Shown piece by piece: positions 1 to 11,060 of a DNA stretch of 64,000 bases; the first letter of the stretch is position 1, and the number at the start of each line of letters is the position of its first letter. A program made the position numbers and the translations under genes. The notes beneath the pieces were generated by a model. That model ran no database searches. It had not been told where the DNA came from and saw only the letters and a program-made list of their open reading frames with translations. This DNA is from Diphasiastrum complanatum (lineage: Eukaryota > Streptophyta > Lycopodiopsida > Lycopodiales > Lycopodiaceae), in assembly GCA_029204225.1 (NCBI GenBank), contig CM055112.1, positions 21,766,578-21,830,577 of the forward strand, written 5' to 3'.

Positions 1-155
1 CCAATAACCCCATCACCACTTGAAGAAGCCTTTGGAATGTTTCCTTCGTAAAAAAATGACATCTCTTCCAATGACCACTTTCTTAGTTGAAGGAATATAA
101 GCTTTCTAAGCCTTGCTCACATCACTATAACCAACAAATATACCTTTCTTTGAAG
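1..155 (-). pseudogene. Ty1/copia pol fragment, continuation after the solo LTR
   Basis: Read on the minus strand this stretch encodes KKGIFVGYSDVSKA, the classic end-of-integrase motif of copia polyproteins, followed by a degraded KVVIGRDVIF-like block. It continues the fragment at 936-1862 once the solo LTR is removed. It runs off the window edge, so the reverse transcriptase part may lie to the left. Confidence 0.8.
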
Positions 156-934
156 TGTTGGATTATTCTACTATAGGATTGGTTCAGTCAATTAATCAAT
201 CCTTAATCTTCATCCACTTATTATCCAGTTCTGTAGTTTTGTTTGTGTTTCTACATAGTCTACAAAAATACTCAGGAATTGCTCAACAGGTGGCTCCGAC
301 ATATCGGACATCATCTGACTTATCGACGTCCCCGACGAAAGTTGAAGACTTCGGCCATGTCGATGAAAGACAGTTATTGTTCCACTTGAACTGAAGCCAA
401 AGATTTGCCCTAACTGTCTTTCAAGTAAACTTTCATGAAGTCCTAACTGGATGGATGTCAGCGCATTATGACTAACTGGTTATTGCTTTTTGTGGCCTAA
501 TCAACTGTCCTACTGGATACGCGTTATTCCTTACTATAAATAGCTAATTATCAAAGACTTTCAATAGCTCTAACTCAGTTTTCTAGCTTAGTTCTTTCAG
601 AGTTCTATTAGAGTATTGTTATTCATGCTTACTGCTTATCAACGGAAGTACATTAGACAGAGTGAGTCAGCTACTCATCGATAGTCTTGTGCTCTCATCC
701 TCTGATTTGGACATGCTACTTATCAATCAATCTCCTTATTTCGTTCAATATCATATCATAATGTATACATCTCTGTCATTATTTGTAACTGATACATCTC
801 TTATTGTCTTGTCTGATATATTCAATACTTCATTGTTTGGCTATGAAATCACCTTAGTGCTAACAATTTCAAAGTTGGTTGCTAAAAGATTGAACATGAC
901 TTTTGTCATTATGTTTACCACCCTCTTTCCAACA
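156..934 (+). repeat. Solo LTR (779 bp), probably Ty1/copia type
   Basis: The segment begins TGTTGGA and ends TCCAACA, a perfect 7-bp terminal inverted repeat with canonical TG...CA ends. It is flanked by a perfect 5-bp target duplication TGAAG (151-155 and 935-939). Inside, a TATAAATAG box at 535-543 is followed by a pyrimidine-rich stretch, fitting a U3-R boundary and giving plus orientation. No second LTR or internal region is present, so this is a solo LTR left by LTR-LTR recombination. It split a copia integrase frame that becomes continuous when the LTR and one TGAAG are removed. TGTTGGA ends are common in copia LTRs, so the superfamily is inferred. Confidence 0.92.
535..543 (+). promoter_or_regulatory. 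TATA box of the solo LTR
   Basis: TATAAATAG lies about 380 bp into the 779-bp LTR, where the U3 promoter of an LTR retrotransposon is expected. It may still direct transcription rightward. Confidence 0.6.
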
Positions 935-935
935 T

Positions 936-1862
936 GAAGATGGATCCTACTTTGTTCTATCATCAAGAGTAATGTTGATATAGCAAATGCATCCAAAAGT
1001 TTTGAAAAACTTGACACTCGGCCTCCTACCAAATAACATCTCAAAAGGTGTCTTTCCATTCAATACCACACTCGACCACCTATTGCATAGAAAATTTGCA
1101 CACAACAAAGCTTCACCCCAAAAAGGTTTAGGAAGATTGGCACCTAGTCTCATTGCTTTGGCTCCTTCACATAAGGTTCTATTCTTCCTCTGGCCCACTT
1201 ATTTTTGTTGTGCTGTTCTTGGACTTGTGAGCTCCCTCTTGATCCCAATTGCATCACAAATGCTTTGAACTTGGTATAAATGTACTCACCACCATTGTCA
1301 CTCCTCAAGCACTTGATTTTGGTGTTGAATTGAACCTCCCTTGAGATCTTGAACTTGACAAAGACATCAAACACCTCATCTTTGCTCTTTAGTAGATACA
1401 CCCAACAAAATATACTAAAATCATCAATAAATGTCACATACATTTTAGCACCACCATAGCTAATTGTAGTAACTCCATGAATATCTAAATGTGTAAGTTG
1501 AAAAGGCTTACTTGATCTTGATGTAGATCTCTTGTAAGGTAACGTGACTTTGATAAAGCACATTGCTCACAAACATGATTCATGGTAGTTAGAGTCTAGG
1601 AAGACAAAAAATAACTTGTCTCTTTGCCATCACCTCCAATGACTTGTAATTGAGATGCCCCAATCTCTTGTACCATACCTCTTGCATTGAAAATTTCTTC
1701 TTTGCCATACATCCAATTTGGTTAGTAACAACACAAGCATCAAGTTTGAACAATTTACCTTGCCTCTTCCCTTTTGCAATCAATTCACCTTCCTTCTTGA
1801 TCAAACAGGCATCACCATCAAACTCCACCTTGAAACGTTTGTCAAGAATTTGACTCACATTA
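936..1862 (-). pseudogene. Ty1/copia pol fragment: pre-integrase and integrase
   Basis: Minus-strand remnant of a copia polyprotein. Reading leftward from about 1860 there is a GAG-pre-integrase region (MSQILDKRFKVEFDGDACLI near its start, VWYKRLGHLNYKSLEVMAK further on), then an integrase core with YVTFIDDFSIFCWVYLLKSK and LRSDNGGEY, then the part ending FGCICYINITLDDRTK. The frame shifts at about 1590 and 1190, and a TAG follows DDRTK, so it is inactive. Removing the solo LTR at 156-934 and one target copy rejoins the frame directly to bases 1-155. The 5' side stops abruptly near 1862, inside what would normally be the end of the protease-linker region. Copia integrases insert the cDNA into nuclear DNA. 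Confidence 0.85.
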
Positions 1863-2262
1863 GGGGAAATATGGGCTCAAAATGGGACCTTTAATAAATT
1901 TCACTTTAGAGAGAGGTTACGTAGAGAGAGTGCAAACCAGTAACTTCTGGTCGCTGTTTTTTGAGTATCCGGCCCTACCCGATGTTTAACTAGTATGGTT
2001 AACTTCAGACAATAGTTAGTCTAGCATGAGATGTAATAACTTCTCTTCATGCTCGTTCCAAAATTCGGGACTAGAGCTTTAAGACTGAAAATCTTGGTGT
2101 GCTCAATGCAAAAACTGAAGTGGGAGAGGCAAAACTTTTGAAATTATTGTATGCTTATAGTGAAATATGAGGCGGGACGATTTTTCAATGCGACATAAAC
2201 ATTACAAAAGTAAGGAATGGTAGATCTATTCATATTGATTTATTGTAGGTAGATTCATTTAC
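1863..2262. other. No gene recognised
   Basis: Unique-looking, moderately AT-rich sequence between the copia fragment and the next open frame. I see no domain, long repeat or clear element boundary. Confidence 0.4.
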
Positions 2263-2716
2263 ATGATTGTAGCTTTAACAATGGCAATGTTCCATTTGCA
2301 TATTGCTCTTCCAATGGAATGCACTCCAACTATTAAGAAAAATGCGAAAGTTTTAGAGAATGTTGCAGCAATAGTTAGAGAATTGAGAATGAATAATCAT
2401 ATGAATATAGATTTGTGGGTGGATGGATCAATTTATCCTAATGATCCAGCTACCAATTTGTGTCCAGATTTTAAGTCCGTAACTCATCTTCTCAAATATG
2501 TATGTGAAGGAAATAGCGGATTACTTGGATATTGTCAAAGGTTGCGTGATATTGGAATGCATAGCATATCTTGTCTTAATCAACAATTGCAGTTTGCTAA
2601 TCAACAATTGCAACATGCAAATCAACAACACTAGTGCTGAAAACAATGCACTCAAGAATGCTCTGTCAGAGTTGAATGCTACTGTCACTACTCTTCGGGG
2701 ATCAAACCGAGGCTAG
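2263..2716 (+). pseudogene. Unknown coding remnant with coiled-coil-like tail
   Basis: An open frame of 123 codons is followed, after a shift of one frame, by AENNALKNALSELNATVTTL, a heptad-like stretch with regular Leu/Ala spacing. The first part contains MNIDLWVDGSIYPNDPATN and a Gln/Asn-rich repeat (QQLQFANQQLQHANQQ). I do not recognise the family. Its position just upstream of a CACTA-type exon on the same strand makes an accessory protein of that element possible, but nothing in the residues proves it. The frame break and the stops downstream suggest decay. Confidence 0.35.
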
Positions 2717-3460
2717 AATGCATGAAAAAGTTGCGATCCGAGAGTTTAAAATCTGTTGTTGATCTAAAAGTTATCAATAAGGCAATGATGAAGAGTAAAA
2801 GAAAGAGAGTACCGATGAAGAATATTGATGACTTATCTACACATAGCGGCAATCAGAAAAAAAGAATTCGAACATTCAAGTATGTTGTCATCTAAACTGT
2901 TTATTTGATTTGTATATGTCATTTAAGTTTGATTTGCACTTGATAACATGGATTATTTATTTATTAAACATAATTTGAGTTTCATATGTTTGTTGCAGAT
3001 CATGTTTGGTGGCAAAGAGCTATTTAACATATCGTTCATGCATTGGATCATCTTTAAGTCATGTTTTACCAAGAAAGTCAGCAAAGGAAATGATAAAAAA
3101 ATTCTCGGTTTGAAAAAATGAAAAATGAAATTGTAGAGACTGTTTTGATTAAGGTTCAATCATACTTGGATGCGAATGTGATACAAGGTGCATGTGATGT
3201 ATAAATGCAACTGTAAAAAAAAATCGTAGTGAATTTTTTGCTATCAATTCAACCAAGACATTAAGCATGGACTTTTCAGACACATTGGTATTGCCTCGTC
3301 ATTGTGAACAAGTGTGCATGAATTTCATATTTTTTTTCTTTTTGTCAATTGTGATCAATGTTATATTAATCATCTACACTACTTTTTCATTACATCTATT
3401 TATTGTGAATTAAAATGTGAGCATAACAAATATCCAATCCTAACATTGCTAAATGTGCAG
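2717..3460. other. No clear gene; possible decayed exon and intron sequence
   Basis: Many stops in all frames. The interval ends in an AT-rich tract and a TGCAG acceptor-like site at about 3456-3460, directly before the DUF4216-like exon, so part of it may be an intron of a CACTA transposase gene. Confidence 0.3.
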
Positions 3461-3824
3461 GTATTTTTTCAACCAGATCGACTAAACAAAGATTGGTGGT
3501 ATGTTGTTCAAATTAAGCCACGCTCAAGACATGTATTCGAAAATGCATATGTTGAGAATGAAATGGAAGATCTAAATTTGGACAACACAAGTATATTTGA
3601 TGAAGATGTACATATACCTTCGAGTTTTATAAATATTGAAAACCCGAGAATTGATTCTCATGATTCCGACAACTCAGATGATGAAGAGGACAACAATGAT
3701 TTTTTGCATGAGGACAATATTGAGAGAGGTTTTTGATTTCGATAGTGATGATGAAAATCATCTTAGTGGAGATGAGTTGCAAGATGTATTGGCTAATGAA
3801 TTTGAATCTTGTGATGATGAATAA
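3461..3824 (+). pseudogene. CACTA (En/Spm) transposase 3' exon, DUF4216-like
   Basis: The translation begins VFFQPDRLNKDWWYVVQIKP, matching the DUF4216 pattern near the C-terminus of plant CACTA TNP2-type transposases (VFY...DP.N.DW.VV...KPR). It is followed by a long acidic Asp/Glu/Ser tail (DSDNSDDEEDN and later DFDSDDENHLSGDELQD) ending in TAA. The tail crosses a one-base frame change near 3730. An acceptor-like TGCAG precedes the exon. No catalytic domain is found upstream, so only the 3' end of the gene survives. I am fairly sure of the superfamily and unsure of the exon start. Confidence 0.6.
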
Positions 3825-4550
3825 AGTTTGTACATGTCACAAATAATTTTTTCATAAAATGATCCATTGTGGTCAATATATATTGTTTTCAAATTAAAAT
3901 TATTATATTTTTCTACGATGTTGCATTTCTAAAGTTTCATTTCAAACGCGTCTCGCAATCACTTAGAATTAGAAAAATTTATCAATATTAATAGATGTGT
4001 GAACTAATTAAAATATATATGTGTTGATTATTTATATATTATAATTAAAAAACATCTTCTTTGAGATAATAATACACATTGCCACAATATTGTTCGACTA
4101 TTCATTGATCTTTGCAAACACACAAAGGTGTATAACATTGCAATTTTTTTATCAACAAATTAGCTTAACAAGCTACCACACGGCTCTCAAATGTAAGGTA
4201 CTTAGTATCCTTTCACATGCATATTAAGCTCACGCTTATATTTTTACCCATCAATACCCGATTGAAAAAATTGTCAAATTTTGATTAAAAAAATTTCTCA
4301 ATATAGAAACACTCATAATGTCTATAAATACATAAGATAGCATGTAATATTCAATTGATAGTAACTTTAATTCGTCAGAGCATAATAATTTGAGATAATG
4401 ATCATTTAATTTTTAGTCCACATTTTATTATAAGTATACACCTATTCAAAATATAAAAAAAAACCTTATTTGCTTTTAAATTAATCATAAAGTTATTTTT
4501 TATTAACTTATTATTCATAATAGATTAAAAAAAAATTACAACAAACTAAT
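3825..4550. other. AT-rich intergenic sequence
   Basis: Very AT-rich, with poly-A and poly-T runs and no open frame of interest. It may be the subterminal part of the CACTA element, but I could not find CACTA termini. Confidence 0.4.
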
Positions 4551-4552
4551 TT

Positions 4553-4642
4553 TGCCATGCGTGGCACTGCCACACGTGGCAAATTTCCAAAACAAAATTT
4601 TTTCTAAGTATTGTGTTTTAATATTGCCACGCGTGGCAATCA
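4553..4642. repeat. Three GCCACGCGTGGC-type palindromes
   Basis: TGCCATGCGTGGCA, TGCCACACGTGGCA and the 18-bp perfect palindrome ATTGCCACGCGTGGCAAT (about 4623-4640) occur within 90 bp at the junction of AT-rich DNA and a copia zinc-knuckle frame. They could be element termini, or a cluster of ACGT-core protein-binding sites. Confidence 0.55.
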
Positions 4643-5309
4643 AGTGTTTTTATTGTGGCAAAAAGAGGCATGTTGTCTCAAAGTGCTACAAGAAGAAGAG
4701 AGATGAAGAAAAGCAAGAAGGAAGGCAAGTCAACTTCAGCAATCAAGAGGGAGATGGCTTCAAAGAGGAGGAGTCACTCATGGCATGCATGTGTACACCA
4801 TCAATTCTATGGAGGGAGATCCTTGGTGGATTGATAGTGGGGTGAGCTCACATGTCATAAGGCAAAGGGAGTATTTCTCTTCATTTTCATCTTGTTCTAA
4901 GAAGTTTATTCATGTAGCAAACGGTGCTAAATGTGAGATTCTTGGAATAGAAACCATTCCTATTTGGCTTGAATCAAAGAGAAGAGCAAAACTTCAAAAT
5001 GTCTTGTATGTTCCTTCAATATCTAGAAATTTGTTGAGTGTAAGTCAATTGATTGACAATGGATGTGATGTCAAGTTTGGTTGCAATGCTTGCTTTATCA
5101 TCAAAAATGATAATGTCATTGCCAAAGGGATTAGAGATGGTAGGCTTTACAAGCGTGATCTTTGTATGAGAGCTAATCACAATTTGGATGTGATGGAAGC
5201 CAAAGGAGAGTATATTTCTCAAGAGGAGAGATTGAAGCATCCAAATCTCAAATCCATGGATGTTGGCTTTGATGTTAATGTCAAGAATGATGTTTCAAGT
5301 GTGAATTAA
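4643..5309 (+). pseudogene. Ty1/copia gag zinc knuckle, protease and pre-integrase fragment
   Basis: The frame opens with a CCHC zinc knuckle (CFYCGKKRHVVSKC) from the end of Gag, used for RNA packaging. A lysine-rich linker follows, then a protease core in WWIDSGVSSHV (Asp-Ser-Gly active site), then YVPSISRNLLSVSQLIDNG and a pre-integrase segment. A frame change at about 4800 separates knuckle and protease. The N-terminal Gag is missing because the frame starts at the palindromes. After 5309 the expected integrase and reverse transcriptase are absent, so the element is internally deleted. Confidence 0.8.
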
Positions 5310-5770
5310 TGTGCTTCTAATGTTGGTGATGTCAAGGATCTTGCAAGGCTCAAGGAGGAGTCAAGTGAAGAAGATGGTGTGGAGTACCAATCTCCACACC
5401 TAGGCACATCAAGTGGATCATCAAGATCTAAGGAGGAGCCATCAAGGCTTGTTTTTGTAAGTGAGAATATGCAAATGGAATGCACTATCTCATCCACCTC
5501 TAACAGTTTCATGACTTCTTTGATAGTTGAATCAAGTTGCTTTAATGATCTGTCAAAATCCCAAAATAGACTTGAGATAATTCCACATGACTATGATGCT
5601 TTGATGAGATACAAAAATGTTATGGTTGATAGCATGCTATTAGTTCATGTGTGTAATGTCTATCTACTTGCTTTCGGACATTATGCAAGTAGGATTGGTC
5701 AAATCCTCAATTTGTTGGATGATGTTGTGTTTCATGTTTTGAGGCAAGTTGTAAACAAATTATGAGAATA
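5310..5770 (+). pseudogene. Unrecognised coding remnant inside the deleted copia element
   Basis: After a TAA at 5307-5309 the sequence stays coding-like for about 150 codons. It has acidic, Ser-rich residues (KEESSEEDGVEYQSP, then SGSSRSKEEPSR) and a hydrophobic end. It does not look like integrase, reverse transcriptase or RNase H. It could be the integrase-RT linker region or captured sequence. It lies between recognisable copia protease and a purine tract near 6010, so it is transcribed with the element if at all. Confidence 0.35.
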
Positions 5771-6009
5771 AGTGAATCATCCTCCAAGGACACTCCATAA
5801 TAAAGTATTTAGCCTCATTAGATTTCAGATTAGCATGGTAATCAAGCATGAAGATATAATGCACAATCTTTGTTACTATAGCATGCATAGTCTTGCCAAT
5901 CTTGCTATGACTAACCCTCAAGATCTTGGTAACATGACGATAGATCCTTGTGATCCTTTTGAATAAAAAAGGACTCTCGATTTCATCATGGAGTTGTAGT
6001 TTTTTTCAA

Positions 6010-6850
6010 GGAGGGGGAGCTTTGGGACCAAGCATGTTCTTCAATGATGGAAGAAATCAAAGACAAAAGTGCTCAAATGGTGGAAAGCTCTTCTTGGTGC
6101 TTGGAATTGTCTTTCAATCAAAGAAGTCTTACCTTGGCTATGGTGATCTTGTCGCAATTTCAAGTTTCTTGGCTGGTTTTCTCATCAAGTCCATGCCAAA
6201 GGATCAACTTGAGAAGCTGTTTTGGCTACTTAAAATTTGGAGAGAAATAGCACACTCATCAAGCCAATTTTTGAGGAGTGTGAAGAATAGGCAAAATCTA
6301 GTTTCAGTATTTGCAATTTCATGCACATATGTAAATCTCACATGTGTGGAGCATGTTCCCACGTGTAGAGGGTAGGCATAATCATTTTAGCTCATTTATG
6401 TTGAGTTCAATTAGTCAAAAGGCCTTAAACTTGAGTTTTGGAGGTCCTATGCCAAAAATACCCCTTGTACACAAGTTAGTAGGTGATTAGGCCAAAAGTA
6501 GCTTTTATGTTTTCATGTGACCAATCAAAAGAGAAAGATGCATAGAATTGGTCCAATCACATGTAAGAGAGGACAACTCACTAGACCAATCAAATTTCGA
6601 GGTGCTATATAAAATATCCAATCATTTTACTTGCTTACAACTCCTCTTGGATCTCAGACTACTATTAAAGAGTGAGAGATCTCATTTGTACTAAGTTTTT
6701 TGGAGAGATCTTGGGATGCTACACAGCTTTTTGTACCTTCTCTCTCTACCCGAGAGCCTATGTACTTTTTCTCTCACTACCTAAGAGCAAGCCAATTTCA
6801 CACTTAGTTTTTTTTTTGCCAAGAGTTGCCTTTGAATGTGTATGATGAGT
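6010..6850 (+). repeat. Candidate copia 3' LTR with polypurine tract and TATA box
   Basis: The purine run AAGGAGGGGGAG (6008-6019) is a good polypurine tract, where plus-strand DNA synthesis is primed. The following 800 bp contain CTATATAAAATA near 6605 and pyrimidine-rich repeats (TCTCTCTCTACCCGAGAGCC) typical of an R/U5 region. The left edge would be just after the tract at about 6020. The right edge could not be fixed because no matching 5' LTR lies in the window and no terminal inverted repeat or target duplication is evident. Confidence 0.45.
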
Positions 6851-6934
6851 GGTGAATATATGATGCATGTTTAGTGTCTTGCCTTAGAATTGTCAAGCTA
6901 CATTGATCGAATCTAGTTGGTGCTAGATCTATGT

Positions 6935-7720
6935 GCAAGTAAGAGAAAATAATTTTCTTGATTTTTTCACTATCACATCTACTTATACATAAAAGGTTCA
7001 ATAAAGAATCAATCTTCAACAAAACGATTCAATAATATCTTCATGAAACCACTCATATTCAGGTCTACAGATATATTCATAGCTAATTCATACAATGTAA
7101 CAGTAGCTATGCACTAGGAAGTATGTCATTAAATGGCTTCCATTGTAATATCAGAACACGCCAATAATTCTGACTCTCAAGTTGCAAGTTGGTTCAATAT
7201 AGAGCAACTCTCCGCTATTGCTATAATCATTCTTAGTATGTATTGGTAGCACTGCTAGTGACTTAATCAATCTGCAATGCAATAATTTCCTATACCTGGT
7301 TGTATCACAAGTAATAAAGAACTTCTTAGAAAAGCAAGAGAGAATATCTTGCTTGATTTCTTCATAATTACGTCTTCCTATACATAAAACCTGGTTCAGT
7401 CAAAACAAGTTGATTCAGTATAGAGCATGTCTCCACTATTGCTATAACCTATCTTAGTATGTATTGGAAGCACTGCAAACGACTTAAATAGTCTGCAGTG
7501 CAAAGATTCCTGGTAGTATCACAAGTAACAAAGTCTAAAAACCACATAAACAAGCAAGAGAAAATAACTTGCATGAATTCGTCAAAATTACGATTGTCAT
7601 AACCAAGTTCAGTGAAAACAACACAAAACCAATAAAAGAAAACTATATGAAACCACTCAAATTCAGGTCTACAAAAATTTAAACTAAGCAAAGCTAAATC
7701 ATATAAGTAACAGAAGCAAA
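6935..7720. repeat. Diverged direct-repeat modules of about 220 bp
   Basis: A module of the form CAAGAGA-AATA...CTTG...ATTTCTTCA...ATACATAAAA...GGTTCA recurs at about 6935, 7335 and 7550. The stretch ATTGCTATAA...CTTAGTATGTATTGG with its neighbourhood recurs at about 7215 and 7440. GAAACCACTCAnATTCAGG occurs near 7045 and 7648. The copies are clearly related but differ by substitutions and small indels, so this is an old tandem or segmental duplication. No coding content. Confidence 0.65.
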
Positions 7721-7739
7721 GCAAAGAAAGAGTCTAGAA

Positions 7740-8530
7740 ATGACTACCTTTTAACATAACAGTGAATATAGAAGAAACCGGAACCAATTCAAACAAACTG
7801 ACTCAAATCTAAAAATACAAATACAAAAAAATTGGTACATAAAAGAACACAACACCATTAAAACTATGAAGAAACAAAGAAAGTAAAGGAAGCAAAGCAC
7901 GAGACATAAACAGTCAGTAAAGAAAACAAATTCATAAACTCAGTCAAATCCCAAGAAACTTAGAACTAAGGATCAATAAAAGCAACAAAAAAAAAACGTG
8001 AATGAAATTCCAGAATAAAGGCTGAAAAAACCAAACATCTAGAAAATTAAGGACAAAACTACAAGAAACCAAAGACACAAAACAACAAGAAACCTATCAA
8101 AATCAAGTCTACAAAGCTAATGAAACAAAGCACAAGTAAGCCAAGTAAAACCTCAACAAAAAACAGAACAGAAAAATCAGAAGTAACAGAAACCCAACAA
8201 CATGTTAACTAATAAAAACAAACAAGCTGTACAAAAAAGCATACAACTCGCTCTAAGAAAGAAAAGGAAAAGAACCAAGAAAAACAAAAGTAACAAAACA
8301 GAAGAAAACAAACTGAAACAAGACAGAAAAAAGACACATCTACTATATCAAAACAGAAAAAAAACAGAACTAACTGGAAACAAGTCAAACATTCTGAAAC
8401 AGGTCAAAAAAATCCAACGAAGAGACCAACAAAAGCAAAGTAGACAAAAACAACAAAAAGAACAGCAACCACCGTACAATCAGAAGGAGAAAAACCAACA
8501 CAAGAACTAGAGAAGAAGAAACCCAGAAGG
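7740..8530. other. A-rich tract without a gene
   Basis: Very A-rich on the plus strand, with many AAAACA and AACAGAA words. The one open frame here is almost entirely Lys, Gln, Asn and Thr, as expected from composition alone. Nothing recognisable. Confidence 0.5.
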
Positions 8531-8659
<129 letters not shown>

Positions 8660-8669
8660 TTTTCAAACC

Positions 8670-8791
8670 CTATGTGAACTTTTAAAATATTCAAACACAC
8701 ATTTATCTCTCCCTCCCTACTTCCCTGCCCCTATGTAAACTTTTAAAATATTCAAACACACATTTATCTCTCCCTCCCTACTTCCGTGCTG
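8670..8791. repeat. 61-bp tandem duplication
   Basis: Two adjacent copies begin CTATGTGAAC (8670) and CTATGTAAAC (8731) and run through a CTCCCTCCCTACTTCC stretch. They differ at only a few bases, so the duplication is fairly young. It directly follows the CT array. Confidence 0.9.
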
Positions 8792-10397
8792 CCAACACTT
8801 GCCTCTCTCTCATTACTTGCTTGTTGCCCGCCGCAGCATTTATATCTCCCTCATTACTTTCTCTATGCCCTGGCTCTCTCCCTCTCTCTCCGTGGGCTTC
8901 TCTCTCTGCCTCCCTGCTCTTCCCTCGGGCGATTGGGATTGTGGGGGATTGTGGGCGATTAGTAGCAGCGCTAATGCGGACTTTTTCTCACAGCTGTGCA
9001 TATATAGAGTCTGCTCCCACTTCTTCATTGTTTTTGAAGTTTTTTGCTAGGCTGCAGTCTTGGCTTTCAACAACCTGCTATTGGAGGCTTCCTCGACTTT
9101 GGCATCAAGCGACACCAGAGGCCAACAATTGTAGAAAGGCCAATCCAGAACAGTGATGAGAAGGGTGAGCAGTGCCCCAGAGGCATAGATGATAAATATG
9201 AGCTACATGAAACTCAAGCCAATGCCCGTGTTGAAGAAAATCAATGCAGATGCAAGCAAAAGATACGACATTAGCTCCTCAATCAGTTTCTGCTATTTGA
9301 AGTTTGGAGTCTGTCTGGCAGAACGATAGGAAATAGTCGTTCACAGATCTGCCACTGAAGACTGCCACAGCTTTGTCAATAGCACCTTTCATAAACTTCA
9401 TAAATGGAAACAGGTCGATGGAACTCAAAACTTCATGATGACTGCTATCAAATTTGTATGAGCAAGTCTTCGTAGATAATCAGGGCATTGGCTGTCCCGA
9501 ATAAAGAAGGAGAACGATAGTTCGAAACTATAGAATGGTGAAAGACGTGTGTGACAACAACCTTCATCAACTGCTGCCTCAGAACCCGCATGACAACAGC
9601 CTTCAACAATTCGCGTGACAACAGCCTTCAACAGTCTACTTGCATAGGTGCGCTCTTCAACAACCCGCTTGTCTAGGTGCGACCTTCAGACTTCAAATAA
9701 CCACTCTGAATATGCCTTTCAACAGCTCTTTCATGGCCTGTTGGGCTTCACAAGTTCGAACACATTTCTCTTTTGAAAAAAACGATCTTGGCCTTCAAAC
9801 TGTGTGTCAGTTTCCAGCCTTCATTAGCACAATAGAGAGGGGTGTTCAATCTTCAATATTTCAAAACATTTGGGCCTCTTCAACCTTGGGTGGTCTATAT
9901 AGCTTGTAGAAAATAAGGGTGCCCTTTATTAGCACTTGAGTGGTGTACCCTTTATTTTACTGCTGCACTTTCTTCAAAGCTTTTCAATATTTCTACCTGA
10001 AGGATTCGGTCTACATAAGATCAAGTATCCATTTGCCATGAACATTCTCAATATATGTATTGAAAAATATCCATTTGCTTACATGTAAATATACGTATTA
10101 CTCATCTGGAAAATCTCTAAGAGTTATATGTTTGAATAGTGATCAAAAAATAGTTTGCCGTAGAGCAGAATATTGACTGATAATAAACAATAGATGCACT
10201 TTGGCTCGCTGACTTGGGCGATGTTCAAAAATGGGCAGTGGAAGCTGCAAGAAGAAAATAATGATGTTTTTAAGACAACTGATAACATCAAATAACTTCA
10301 GTTTGTTGTTTCATATGTAGCTATTTATGTGTAGGAGTCTTTTAAGTAGCTCAATAGTAAGCTACGATTTCTTACATTACCAAAATACTGCGAGCTT
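8792..10397. other. No gene recognised
   Basis: Pyrimidine-rich DNA gives way to sequence with recurring short words (GACAACAGCCTTCAACA near 9590 and 9620; CTTCAACAACCYGC near 9065 and 9655). Open frames are short and have no recognisable domain. A decayed repeat is likely. Confidence 0.4.
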
Positions 10398-10739
10398 GTG
10401 AATATGAGTTTAAATCTCTTGAATATAAATTGCCACATGATCATTCTCATAATTGCAGATGGTGAAGATTCAGATGTCATGCAATACTTTGCTCGCGAGA
10501 TCATTGGTCTTTTCGATAAGGGAGTTACTGTCCGAGTTAGCAGCATCCTATGGATGATACAGTTCGTGGCGGAATATTATGAATTCCACCAATCTTTCGG
10601 ATTCGAGATTCCCGACATTGCTATTGTCAATTTGGACAGTGAAGTCCTCATAAATAATATTTCGAGTGTGTACAATAAACACTCCATTGTAGTTGCGAAC
10701 ATCATGTTAAGTGTTAAAAATATATTTCTTTTTGCTTAG
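10398..10739 (+). pseudogene. Unknown 113-codon frame beside the Helitron
   Basis: An open frame with coding-like composition (for example GEDSDVMQYFAREIIGLFDK and SFGFEIPDIAIVN). TTGCAG at about 10452-10457, just before ATGGTGAAGATTCAG, looks like an intron acceptor, so the real exon may start there. I do not recognise the family. A gene fragment captured by the nearby Helitron is possible, since Helitrons often carry such pieces, but the Helitron ends could not be located. Confidence 0.35.
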
Positions 10740-11060
10740 TATTTAGAGGACATAGGTGTTCATGATGTTGTGGATTGAGGTTCCACTCTTTTTCCATAGA
10801 CACCAATCATTTTGTGTATGAAGGATTTGGATTCTGAAATACAATAGATATCTGTTCTTTTTGTTAAAGGCCTTAATTCGTTTACTAAGGTTCAGTTTGA
10901 AAATATGCATCAAGAGTGCCATAAAACGATAGTTGTTTGTTTTGCAAACAGTTTAAGTCGTTTTGGATGCATGCAGCCTATAACTGTGTCTTTCTACATA
11001 GTGTGGTTAGATGGCGGATAAAAACAGTGCAAGCAATATTACTCCGGAGTGTGTACGAAT
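10736..11060. repeat. Direct repeat copy 1 flanking the Helitron 5' region
   Basis: This stretch matches 11955-12320 in order. Both contain TGGATTGAGGTTCCAC, TATGAAGGATTnGGATTCTG, TTTTGGATGCATGCAG and GATGGCrGATAAAAAC, and both end in ATTACTCCGGAGTGTG. Between the two copies lies about 900 bp of LTR-like and minisatellite sequence, consistent with a duplication followed by insertion. Confidence 0.8.

Noticed and set aside
8202-8510. 102-codon Lys/Gln/Asn-rich frame
   Set aside because: A-rich DNA gives this by chance; no domain or repeat structure.
9640-9909. 89-codon frame MHRCALQQPACLGATFRLQI...
   Set aside because: No domain, and it overlaps locally repeated CTTCAACA words.
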